Assembly (NCBI GenBank): GCA_017798125.1
Contig: CP059070.1
Span: forward strand, 2,728,001-2,792,000
Reading direction: 5' to 3'
Length of the DNA: 64,000 bases
Source: Cryomorphaceae bacterium
GTDB taxonomy: Bacteria; Bacteroidota; Bacteroidia; Flavobacteriales; ECT2AJA-044
Both the position numbers and the translations under genes were made by a program. Positions 16,878 to 23,836 of the stretch are shown here, one piece after another (within the stretch, counting starts at the first letter, position 1; each line of letters starts with the position of its first letter). A model generated the notes under the pieces. That model was not told the origin of the DNA. It worked only from the letters and a program-made list of their open reading frames with translations, and searched no databases.

Positions 16878-17360
16878 ATGCGTACCCTATTACTTTCCAC
16901 CGCCCTACTTTTCTTCACTGCTTGCCAAAACTCCCCGGCGGCAGAGGAGCAGTCTACATCCGATATATCCGTCGAGGTGAGCACTGTCGATGCCGAGGCT
17001 ACCGAAGCTGAGCTGAGGAACATCATGGACGGGCAAATTGAATCCTGGAACTCGGGTGACATAGACGGATTTATGTCGGCCTACTGGGAAAATGAGCGCA
17101 TGACCTTTATCGGTTCACGCGGATTGACATACGGCTGGCAACTCACCTTGGACAACTACAAGCGCGCCTATCCAGACCGAGCCGCTATGGGTGAGCTCGA
17201 GTTTACTCTGATGGAGATGAACGCATTGGGAGCGGAACACTTCCACACCATTGGAATGTGGCAGCTCAATCGCGAACAAGACACCCTTTCAGGTTGGTTC
17301 AACTTGGTCTGGGAAAAGAAAGAAGAAGGCTGGAAGATCATTTCCGATCATTCCTCCTAA
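16878..17360 (+). CDS. NTF2-like (DUF4440/SnoaL-like) lipoprotein
   Basis: 160 residues from ATG 16878, one base after the previous stop. A lipoprotein signal is visible (LLFFTAC, Cys at about 17). The mature part begins with a helix carrying IMDGQIESWNSGDIDGFMSAYWENERMTFIG, then strands ending in FNLVWEKKEEGWKIISDHSS, the cone-like NTF2 fold. The WKI[IV]xDHSS ending is typical of DUF4440 proteins. Secreted members have no agreed function; some bind small ligands. It is part of the 14.8-18.7 kb operon. Confidence 0.8.
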   Translation: MRTLLLSTALLFFTACQNSPAAEEQSTSDISVEVSTVDAEATEAELRNIMDGQIESWNSGDIDGFMSAYWENERMTFIGSRGLTYGWQLTLDNYKRAYPDRAAMGELEFTLMEMNALGAEHFHTIGMWQLNREQDTLSGWFNLVWEKKEEGWKIISDHSS

Positions 17361-17369
17361 ATTCGCTTC

Positions 17370-18335
17370 ATGCGCGTTTCCGGTTTTACCTTCGTCAAGA
17401 ACGCTACTCAGCTCTTTATTCCCGCCAAAGAGGCCATCGCCAGTGTTCTCCCGCTGGTCGATGAATTCGTAGTCGCCCTAGGAAAGGGCGATGCGAACGA
17501 CCAAACGCGAGCAGAGATTGAATCCCTTCGAGACCCCAAGATTCGTATCATCGAAACCGAATGGGATCTGGCGAACTACCCCAAAAACACCGTTTTCGCT
17601 CGCGAGACCGACAAAGCCAAGGAAGCCTGCACGGGAGACTGGCTCGTCTACATTCAATGCGATGAGGCCATCCATGAAAAATACCACGAGACCATTCGCG
17701 CGGCCATGGAGCGGCATCATGATGACTCCGAAGTTGAGGGCCTTTTATTCAACTACGTTCATTTCTGGGGAGACTTTGACCACTACCACGACGGGCACAC
17801 ATGGTACCGCAGGGAAGTTCGGATCATTCGGAACGACCCCAAAATCCACTCCTGGAAAGACGCTCAGAGTTTTCGATACTATGACGGGAACTTCGACTAC
17901 AGCTATGAGGCCTACCAAAGCAAAGAAGGCAACCGCAAATTAAATGTAGTGGCCCTACGGGCCGATGTCTACCACTACGGCTATGTCCGCCCCCCGCACC
18001 TGATGTCGGCCAAGCGCCGATCCAACAGCCGCAGCTACCACGGGGATCAGAAAAGTGAAGAGCTCTTAAAGGACTTACCGGCGGCATTCGACTACGGCCC
18101 CATGCAACACATTCCCAAATTTGAGGGCACGCACCCTGCTGTGATGAAGGACTGGCTATCCAAATTTGATTGGGCTGATCAACTTCAGTGGTCCGGCAGT
18201 GTAAATCCCGAACGGCTCAAGCACAAGCACGAGCGCACCAAGTACCGCTTGATCACCTGGTTTGAACGAAACGTTGTTGGACATCCGATCATGCAGTTTG
18301 AAAACTTCAATATCCTCCGCAAGGACAGGGGGTGA
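17370..18335 (+). CDS. glycosyltransferase family 2-like protein
   Basis: 321 residues. The start MRVSGFTFVKNATQL, with EAIASVLPLVDEFVVALGKGDANDQT and the later VYIQCDEAIHE, fits a GT-A fold, with QCDE in the place of the usual DxD. The protein lacks a membrane segment, so it acts at the cytoplasmic face; donor and acceptor are unknown. The piece VVALRADVYHYG (about 191-202) is encoded by a perfect copy of the dispersed palindrome. It follows the NTF2-like gene by 9 bp. Confidence 0.78.
   Translation: MRVSGFTFVKNATQLFIPAKEAIASVLPLVDEFVVALGKGDANDQTRAEIESLRDPKIRIIETEWDLANYPKNTVFARETDKAKEACTGDWLVYIQCDEAIHEKYHETIRAAMERHHDDSEVEGLLFNYVHFWGDFDHYHDGHTWYRREVRIIRNDPKIHSWKDAQSFRYYDGNFDYSYEAYQSKEGNRKLNVVALRADVYHYGYVRPPHLMSAKRRSNSRSYHGDQKSEELLKDLPAAFDYGPMQHIPKFEGTHPAVMKDWLSKFDWADQLQWSGSVNPERLKHKHERTKYRLITWFERNVVGHPIMQFENFNILRKDRG
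17951..17967 (+). repeat. dispersed palindrome inside glycosyltransferase gene (copy 3)
   Basis: GGCCCTACGGGCCGATG, the exact main form. Read on the coding strand as gcc-cta-cgg-gcc-gat it encodes ALRAD. The five-base arms GGCCC/GGGCC surround TAC. Confidence 0.7.
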
Positions 18336-18358
18336 AGTGAATTCCCTACTTTGTGTCC

Positions 18359-18697
18359 ATGAGTCCCGAAGAACGTCAAGAAGTAACTACCAAAATCAAA
18401 GAGGCCTTGGAACAGGTCCGGGAAGAAATTGCCCGATTGCGTGAATTGACAAAGCCGATTGCTCCAGAAAACGCCATTGGCCGCGTTTCACGGATGGACG
18501 CCATCAACAATAAATCCGTCAATGAAGCGGCGCTCCGAAAAGCGGTGGCTCGTTTTCGCGGTTTGGAAAGTGCGCTGGGACGCGTGGATGAAGATCATTT
18601 TGGGCGCTGTCGCAGTTGCGGAGATGAAATCCCGACGGGGCGCTTACTCTTGTTGCCGGAAAGTGTGTTGTGTGTGCAGTGTGCATCGCGCCGTTGA
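18359..18697 (+). CDS. DksA/TraR-family C4 zinc-finger protein
   Basis: 112 residues from ATG 18359; a GTG at 18353 is in frame too. An N-terminal coiled-coil helical part is followed by the zinc finger with C84, C87, C105 and C108 (CRSCGDE and CVQC). In DksA-type proteins such a finger supports binding in the secondary channel of RNA polymerase. This protein keeps a coiled coil of about 70 residues but lacks the classical DxxDxA tip motif, so a direct DksA role is not certain. A TACTTTG lies 8 bp before the ATG and may be its own promoter box. Confidence 0.82.
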   Translation: MSPEERQEVTTKIKEALEQVREEIARLRELTKPIAPENAIGRVSRMDAINNKSVNEAALRKAVARFRGLESALGRVDEDHFGRCRSCGDEIPTGRLLLLPESVLCVQCASRR

Positions 18698-18710
18698 GGC
18701 GCAAAACCGA

Positions 18711-19199
18711 TTACTTACTTCGACTCTTAAAGCTCCAAATCAACTTGAATTTGGCGATTTCATCACCCTTTTCGTCTCGGCCGATGCTGTGGCAGACCAC
18801 GGTTTGAGGTATCCCTGTGTCTACAGCCTCTTGGACCTTTTCCGTAAAGGAAGCGCCGCAAGGGCAGGTAAAAGTGACTTTTCCGGAGGCCTTTTTTAAG
18901 AACTCAGCCTCCAAGCCCACCACCAACATACTCACGCCAGGTTTGCGCTTGTAGATCTCACGCATCGCCATGACCCCAGTAGATAGCTCAGCCGCCATCG
19001 CCTGAACGGCAAAATACACGCTCTGAAAGGGGTTCTTGACCCAGTATTTGTACTTGAACTCGACGACACATTCTTTCTCCGTTAAAGAGGTGACCCTCAA
19101 ACCAGCCAGCCAGGCCATGGGCAGGGACTTCAAAAAGAACAATCGCAGTTTAAATGGGCTCAGCGCAATCGCCTCAAACTCTTTTCCTCGTGGGTTCAT
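18711..19199 (-). CDS. DUF4442 hotdog-fold (thioesterase-like) protein
   Basis: 162 residues from ATG 19199 (MNPRGKEFEAIALSPFKLRLF); the open frame extends to 19307, across the promoter of the divergent NADH dehydrogenase. The pattern, with LRVTSLTEKECVVEFKYKYWVKNPFQSVYFAVQAMAAELSTGV at about 33-75, is that of DUF4442, a hotdog-fold family related to PaaI thioesterases. No catalytic residue can be named and the substrate is unknown. Its stop lies 13 bp from the convergent stop of the zinc-finger gene. Confidence 0.78.
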   Translation of the reverse strand: MNPRGKEFEAIALSPFKLRLFFLKSLPMAWLAGLRVTSLTEKECVVEFKYKYWVKNPFQSVYFAVQAMAAELSTGVMAMREIYKRKPGVSMLVVGLEAEFLKKASGKVTFTCPCGASFTEKVQEAVDTGIPQTVVCHSIGRDEKGDEIAKFKLIWSFKSRSK

Positions 19200-19239
19200 G
19201 GGATGTAAAGGTGTAGAAATTCGATTAAGTTCACAATGC

Positions 19240-19270
19240 TTGCTTCTCGAGCGCCCCGTGACTACCTTTG
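19240..19270 (+). promoter_or_regulatory. promoter of the type II NADH dehydrogenase gene
   Basis: A -33 TTG at 19240-19242 and a -7 TACCTTTG at 19263-19270, separated by 20 bp, fit the Bacteroidota consensus TTTG-N19-20-TAnnTTTG. The -7 box ends 17 bp before the ATG at 19288. Confidence 0.65.
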
Positions 19271-19287
19271 CGTCAAATACTTTCGCT

Positions 19288-20550
19288 ATGAATATCCCCG
19301 AAAGCAATCACCCCAGAGTCGTCATAATTGGCGGCGGATTCGGCGGTCTCATGGTGGCGAAGTCCCTCAAGAACAAACCCTTCCAGGTCGTCTTGCTCGA
19401 CCGTCACAACTACCACACTTTTCAACCTCTTCTCTATCAAGTGGCCACAGCCGGGCTTGAGCCGGATTCTATTGCCCATCCGCTGAGAACCATCTTCACG
19501 GGATACAAGAATATTTTCTTCCGCATGGCGGAAGTGGAGCGCTTGAACACTTCTGACAAGCGCATCGAGACCAGTATTGGATCTTTGGATTACGATCACC
19601 TGGTCATTGCCACGGGAAGCGAAACCAACTTCTTCGGCATGGAGAGCATCAAGCAACAGAGCATGCCCATGAAGAGCATCCCTGAGGCGCTCAACTTGCG
19701 CTCTTTAATGCTCCAGAACTTTGAAGCAGCACTTTTGACAGACGACCTGAAAAAGCGAGAAGCTTTGATGAACTACGTCATAGTGGGTGCTGGGCCTACT
19801 GGAGTGGAACTCGCTGGAGCCTTGGCAGAATTGAAAAGACATGTTCTTCCTCACGATTATCCGGATCTCGACATTCGTCGCATGAGTATTCACTTGGTTG
19901 AAGCTTCGCCTCGGGTGCTAGCCGCGATGAGCGAGACCAGTTCCAATAAGGCTTTAGATTACCTTCTAAAACTTGGCGTGCAAGTTTGGACCAGCACTAT
20001 GGTCAAAGAGTACGACGGTCAAACCGTTATTACGAACAACAAACCACTTCCAGCCAGTACCTTGATTTGGGCAGCCGGAGTTAAGGGATCATTCCCCGGA
20101 GGTTTAGACGCCGACAAGGTTGTGGGTGGACGAATCCGCGTGGATGCCTATAATCGCGTGGAAGGCATGGAGAATGTCTACGCCATTGGTGATGTAGCAG
20201 TCATGATCGATGAAGAACATCCCAAGGGACATCCGATGCTGGCGCAAGTAGCCATTCAGCAAGGTACGCTCCTCGGGAAGAATTTATTGCGCGAAAGAAA
20301 AGGACAATCACCCGTTGGCTTCAAGTACAATGACCTGGGTTCCATGGCCACGGTTGGTCGAAATTTAGCTGTCGTAGATCTCCCTCGCATGAAGGTTCAA
20401 GGCTTCTTTGGTTGGGCCATTTGGATGGGAGTGCATTTAGTCTCCCTGATCGGATTCCGAAACAAGGTTATTACGCTGTTCAATTGGATCTGGAATTACT
20501 TGAAGTACGATCGCGGAGTCCGCTTGATTATTCGCCCATATAAGAAGTAA
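19288..20550 (+). CDS. ndh: type II NADH:quinone oxidoreductase
   Basis: 420 residues from ATG 19288, just after a good promoter; the open frame runs 252 bp further up over the divergent gene and is not coding there. FAD-binding GGGFGG is at 15-20, followed by DRHNYHTFQPLLYQVATAGLEP, which is typical of NDH-2. A second Rossmann motif for NADH, VGAGPTGVELAG, is at about 168-179, and the C-terminal FAD site is YAIGDVAVM (about 295-303). A C-terminal amphipathic and hydrophobic part (FFGWAIWMGVHLVSLIGF) attaches it to the membrane. It passes electrons from NADH to menaquinone without pumping. The stop overlaps the next gene by one base. Confidence 0.92.
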   Translation: MNIPESNHPRVVIIGGGFGGLMVAKSLKNKPFQVVLLDRHNYHTFQPLLYQVATAGLEPDSIAHPLRTIFTGYKNIFFRMAEVERLNTSDKRIETSIGSLDYDHLVIATGSETNFFGMESIKQQSMPMKSIPEALNLRSLMLQNFEAALLTDDLKKREALMNYVIVGAGPTGVELAGALAELKRHVLPHDYPDLDIRRMSIHLVEASPRVLAAMSETSSNKALDYLLKLGVQVWTSTMVKEYDGQTVITNNKPLPASTLIWAAGVKGSFPGGLDADKVVGGRIRVDAYNRVEGMENVYAIGDVAVMIDEEHPKGHPMLAQVAIQQGTLLGKNLLRERKGQSPVGFKYNDLGSMATVGRNLAVVDLPRMKVQGFFGWAIWMGVHLVSLIGFRNKVITLFNWIWNYLKYDRGVRLIIRPYKK

Positions 20551-21410
20551 TGATCAAGAATTACCTTTCCCTCATTAAGTTCAGCCACACGGTCTTTGCT
20601 CTTCCCTTTGCGTTGATCGGATACTTCTACGCCGTTTGGAGTACACCAGCGGAATTCAGTTGGCGACTACTGGGCTTGGTCTTGTTGTGCATGGTCTTTG
20701 TCCGCTCGGCGGCCATGGCGTTTAATCGATATCTGGATCGGGATATTGATTCGGCAAATCCAAGAACGGCTGCTGTTCGTGAAATCCCGCGAGGCATTAT
20801 TTCGCCCCGATCAGCCCTGCTCTTTGTGATCGCCAATAGCGTTTTATTCATGGTGGTGACTTATTTAATCAATCCACTGGTTTTCTACCTCTCACCGGTT
20901 GCGCTGTTTATCACCTTGGGATACAGCTACACGAAACGGTTCACAGCTTTGTGTCACTTGGTTTTGGGCTTGGGCTTGAGCTTGGCGCCCGTTGGTGCCT
21001 ACTTAGCTGTGACCGCCGAATTTGCTTGGGTACCGGTTTGGTTTGGTATAGCCGTCTTGACCTGGGTAGGAGGCTTTGACATTATCTACAGCCTACAAGA
21101 CGACGAATTTGATCGAGAGCAGCAACTTCACAGTATTCCCGTACTCTTAAAACGCCCGCGCGCTTTAAAACTGGCTTCTTTACTTCACGTAGTGACGGCT
21201 ACTTGTCTGGGAATTGCCGGTTGGCAGGGCAATTTCGCTTGGTTTTATTGGGCGGGATACGTGTTTTTTGTCCTTATGCTGCTGAGACAGCACCTGTTGG
21301 TCAGCCCGACGGATTTATCAAAGGTGAACATAGCCTTTATGACCACAAACGGCATTGCCTCGGTGGTCTTTGGGCTTATGGTTATCCTCGACCTCTTCCT
21401 ATATCGCTGA
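20550..21410 (+). CDS. UbiA-family prenyltransferase (menaquinone type)
   Basis: 286 residues, nine predicted membrane helices. The two Asp-rich motifs of UbiA enzymes are present: NRYLDRDID at 59-67 and SLQDDEFDRE at about 181-190, each binding the polyprenyl diphosphate through Mg2+. The sequence resembles the UbiA-like group (TIGR01475, MqnP type) used for menaquinone synthesis by the futalosine route rather than MenA, but this choice is an inference. Its ATG overlaps the ndh TAA; both make or use membrane quinone. Confidence 0.85.
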   Translation: MIKNYLSLIKFSHTVFALPFALIGYFYAVWSTPAEFSWRLLGLVLLCMVFVRSAAMAFNRYLDRDIDSANPRTAAVREIPRGIISPRSALLFVIANSVLFMVVTYLINPLVFYLSPVALFITLGYSYTKRFTALCHLVLGLGLSLAPVGAYLAVTAEFAWVPVWFGIAVLTWVGGFDIIYSLQDDEFDREQQLHSIPVLLKRPRALKLASLLHVVTATCLGIAGWQGNFAWFYWAGYVFFVLMLLRQHLLVSPTDLSKVNIAFMTTNGIASVVFGLMVILDLFLYR

Positions 21411-21479
21411 GAGCCAATCCATAAAAATTGAGTATTTTCGCCCCGAAACCTAATCGCCTTACATGCTAGCACCCTTCTA

Positions 21480-22613
21480 ATGGACCGCCAAGTCGACATC
21501 AATATTGCCGATCTGGAGCGGGAGTATCTCGAGTTTCCCCATCAGGCCATACATGAGCCTCCGGTGGCTTCACGGCGCCTTACGAAACTTTGGAACTGGG
21601 AATTCTGGCCTTGGCACCTGGTTTATATCCCCGTATACTTCCAGAGCATTGCTTGGGCCATTAAAGCTCGAAATCCGTTTTACTTTGCCCTTTCAAATCC
21701 CGGCTTCAAGTATGGTGGCATGTTCGGTGAAGACAAGTGGAATATCTACTCACGCTTGCCTAAACACCTCTATCCGAAGAGCTTTTTGTGGAATAATTTA
21801 AAGGGAGAACGAGATTTCCGTTGGTGGTTTACGCACAATCAGTTGGAGTTCCCTCTAATCGCTAAACCTAACCGCGGAGAACGTGGAAACGGCGTGCGCA
21901 TTCTGCACGATTGGGACGAAGTGCTGGCCTATCGTAAGCAGGCTTCATTTGACCTCATCGTCCAAGAGTTTGTGGATTTACCTTGGGAGATCGGCATCTT
22001 CTACTACCGCTTACCCCACGAAAAGCAAGGACGAATCAGTTCAGTTGTCGTGAAGCATTTCACTAGACTAAAAGGTGATGGAGAGAGCTCAGTATCCGAT
22101 CTGATTCGAAACCACCCCCGCCTTCGCTTTTTTGAAAAGGAACTGTTCAAACAGCACAAGAACCATTGGTACGATGTGCCGAAAAAGGATGAAGACTACA
22201 GCTTAGTCCGTCTAGGTAACCACAGTAAAGGGGTCATCTTCTTGGATGGGAAGAATATGGTCAACAAACAGTTGGTTGAAAAAATAGACGAAGTTTCCCA
22301 AGGCATTGATGGCTTCTTTTATGGACGATACGACATCAAGTGCAAGAGCCTTGAAGATCTTTATGCTGGTCGCTTCTGCATTATTGAGCTGAACGGAGCC
22401 ATGTCGGAACCCGGTCATATTTATCACCCTTGCGCATCTCTTAAAGATGGTTTGTACAGCTTGCTGCATCACCACAAGGTGATCTACAAGATTGCCAAAG
22501 AAAATAGGGCAGCCGGTTACAGCTACCCTAAGTTCTTTAAGAGTCTTCGTGATTTTAGAGCCTACCTTAAGTACAATAAGTACCTTCAGGCTTGGCAGAA
22601 GAAAACCAGTTAA
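21480..22613 (+). CDS. ATP-grasp domain protein
   Basis: 377 residues. The segment FPLIAKPNRGERGNGVRILHDWDEVLAY (about 119-146) and LIVQEFVDLPWEIGIFYYR, with the later DIKCKSLEDLYAGRFCIIELNGAMSEPGHIYHP, give the Lys, Glu and metal ligands of an ATP-grasp ligase fold. Homologues are often called D-alanine--D-alanine ligase by domain similarity, but the protein lacks the usual N-terminal Ddl domain and instead has a hydrophobic, Trp-rich N-terminal region (about 35-65) that may touch the membrane. A carboxylate-amine ligase role is likely; the substrates are unknown. Its last 4 bp overlap the convergent HiPIP gene. Confidence 0.72.
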   Translation: MDRQVDINIADLEREYLEFPHQAIHEPPVASRRLTKLWNWEFWPWHLVYIPVYFQSIAWAIKARNPFYFALSNPGFKYGGMFGEDKWNIYSRLPKHLYPKSFLWNNLKGERDFRWWFTHNQLEFPLIAKPNRGERGNGVRILHDWDEVLAYRKQASFDLIVQEFVDLPWEIGIFYYRLPHEKQGRISSVVVKHFTRLKGDGESSVSDLIRNHPRLRFFEKELFKQHKNHWYDVPKKDEDYSLVRLGNHSKGVIFLDGKNMVNKQLVEKIDEVSQGIDGFFYGRYDIKCKSLEDLYAGRFCIIELNGAMSEPGHIYHPCASLKDGLYSLLHHHKVIYKIAKENRAAGYSYPKFFKSLRDFRAYLKYNKYLQAWQKKTS

Positions 22614-23017
22614 GATGTTTGCTTGGCCGTCCAGCTGATGCAATATCCCGCTTCAGCAACCGCACCATTAGCAAATAACTGGCATCCACCACAACTACCT
22701 TCAAATTTATCGGGCTGGTAAAACTGACAGTTGAGACAGTTCTCACCTTCCTTCTCGCTTACGGCAACGTATTTAAGACTGTTGCGCGTGCTCAAATCAT
22801 TTTCATCCAAGTCCGCATTGTAGGACTCGCAAGGATCCGCAGCTGCTTCAGGCTTGGGTTTTGGCTTGGGTGGAGGTGGTGGTTGCGCACCGCTTCCACT
22901 GTCTCCTGCTCCTGAATCTCCTCCCCCGCACGCAGCGAGTAAAGTAGTGCCGGCTACCGCAGTTAGGCCAAAAATCCCGGCTTTCTTCAAAAATTCTTTA
23001 CGACTGAGTTTTTCCAT
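22610..23017 (-). CDS. high-potential iron-sulfur protein-like lipoprotein
   Basis: 135 residues. The N-terminus SRKEFLKKAG with a hydrophobic stretch is Tat-like, and C30 in LLAAC forms a lipobox. A Pro/Lys linker (46-57) leads to the C-terminal domain with C94, C97, C112 and C126; CLNCQ, GGCQLF and YCISW match the [4Fe-4S] ligands of HiPIPs. C109 and C63 are extra. HiPIPs are periplasmic one-electron carriers. A lipid anchor would place this one at the membrane, where it could serve a quinone-linked chain. An inverted repeat sits directly in front of the gene. Confidence 0.82.
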   Translation of the reverse strand: MEKLSRKEFLKKAGIFGLTAVAGTTLLAACGGGDSGAGDSGSGAQPPPPPKPKPKPEAAADPCESYNADLDENDLSTRNSLKYVAVSEKEGENCLNCQFYQPDKFEGSCGGCQLFANGAVAEAGYCISWTAKQTS

Positions 23018-23027
23018 GGCGCCATGT

Positions 23028-23044
23028 ATTTAGTTATGCTAAAT
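23028..23044. promoter_or_regulatory. inverted repeat ATTTAG-N5-CTAAAT upstream of the HiPIP gene
   Basis: ATTTAG (23028-23033) and CTAAAT (23039-23044) are perfect inverted halves spaced by five bases, 11 bp before the HiPIP ATG. The position suits an operator or a 5'-UTR hairpin. No regulator is identified. Confidence 0.35.
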
Positions 23045-23119
23045 GTACTACTGGTCAAGGTTTGCGCGAAGTAAATCGTTCATTCTCAATGAAATTTATA
23101 GTCGGTCCAGATAAAAAAA

Positions 23120-23163
23120 TAGTACTTTGTATTGCATAGTACCATCTTATGTTTATATATTTG
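23120..23163 (+). promoter_or_regulatory. promoter and putative PadR operator of the small-protein/PadR/PspC operon
   Basis: A -7 box TATATTTG (23156-23163) matches TAnnTTTG and ends 20 bp before the ATG at 23184; a TTG at 23132-23134 is the likely -33 with a 21-bp spacer. Two direct copies of TAGTAC lie at 23120-23125 and 23137-23142, on both sides of the -33 element. Their position and the PadR gene in the operon suggest autoregulation. Confidence 0.5.
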
Positions 23164-23183
23164 CATAACAAAGTTCTATATAA

Positions 23184-23495
23184 ATGAAATCTCTAGGTGC
23201 ATTTGTGATTAAAATCGTTCTCCCCCTCGGGGCAGGTTTCTTGCTTTGGCAAGGAGCGCGAATGGTCAGCCCATCTGTTTATGGGAGCACTACTTCTATC
23301 ACTCCGGCGGTAGAGGACACTCAGTCGATTTCAACATCTGAACAGGAATTGGTGGGTCGAGTAAGCATCGTGCCGCAAGGCACTGAAGCTATTGAGCCTA
23401 TCCAACGTCTAAGAAAAACCTCGGCATCTCCAAAGGATCGTGCGGCTTCGGTTGTCACTTTGGGATGGGGATACCGAACAACAGAAGCCCAATGA
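23184..23495 (+). CDS. small membrane-anchored protein, first gene of a PadR/PspC operon
   Basis: 103 residues, family unknown. It has one N-terminal hydrophobic segment (about 5-24, GAFVIKIVLPLGAGFLLWQG) and a polar tail rich in Ser, Thr and Glu that probably faces the periplasm. Its TGA overlaps the ATG of the PadR gene (ATGA), and it directly follows the regulated promoter, so it is very likely part of the same stress-response unit. Confidence 0.65.
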   Translation: MKSLGAFVIKIVLPLGAGFLLWQGARMVSPSVYGSTTSITPAVEDTQSISTSEQELVGRVSIVPQGTEAIEPIQRLRKTSASPKDRAASVVTLGWGYRTTEAQ

Positions 23496-23836
23496 AAATT
23501 GAAAACACAAAAGCACAGATGCGCAAAGGGGTTCTGGAGTATTGCATCCTGTCCATCCTCAAGAATGGGGATCAGTATGCTTCCGGAATCATCGAAGCGC
23601 TGAAGTCGGCCAAAATGATTGTGGTGGAAGGGACCCTATATCCCCTTCTGACTCGATTGAAAAACGCCGACTTGCTCAGCTACCGCTGGGAAGAATCAAC
23701 TTCGGGACCACCCCGGAAGTACTACGCCTTAACCGATTCCGGCGAGGCCTTTTTGAAGGAGCTCGATCTGACCTGGAACGACCTTGTAAAAGCAGTACAA
23801 CTGACCACCCAATCAAAAACCTCAAACGATGAATAA
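23492..23836 (+). CDS. PadR-family transcriptional regulator
   Basis: 114 residues from ATG 23492, overlapping the upstream stop. The winged-helix sequence QMRKGVLEYCILSILKNGDQYASGIIEALKSA, then EGTLYPLLTRLKNADLLSYRWEESTSGPPRKYYALTDSGEAFL, matches PadR proteins closely. It belongs to the short subgroup without the long C-terminal domain. In Bacteroidota such regulators are commonly paired with PspC-domain genes and are thought to repress their own operon. The 3' end overlaps the PspC gene by 8 bp. Confidence 0.92.
   Translation: MKIENTKAQMRKGVLEYCILSILKNGDQYASGIIEALKSAKMIVVEGTLYPLLTRLKNADLLSYRWEESTSGPPRKYYALTDSGEAFLKELDLTWNDLVKAVQLTTQSKTSNDE

Noticed and set aside
18766-18790. TTTTCGTCTCGGCCGATGC in the DUF4442 gene, ending like the palindrome
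   Set aside because: The left arm is missing and no stem forms.
19036-19287. Longer N-terminus of the NADH dehydrogenase frame
   Set aside because: It runs through the divergent DUF4442 gene and its promoter; the ATG at 19288 follows a good promoter and begins the family sequence.
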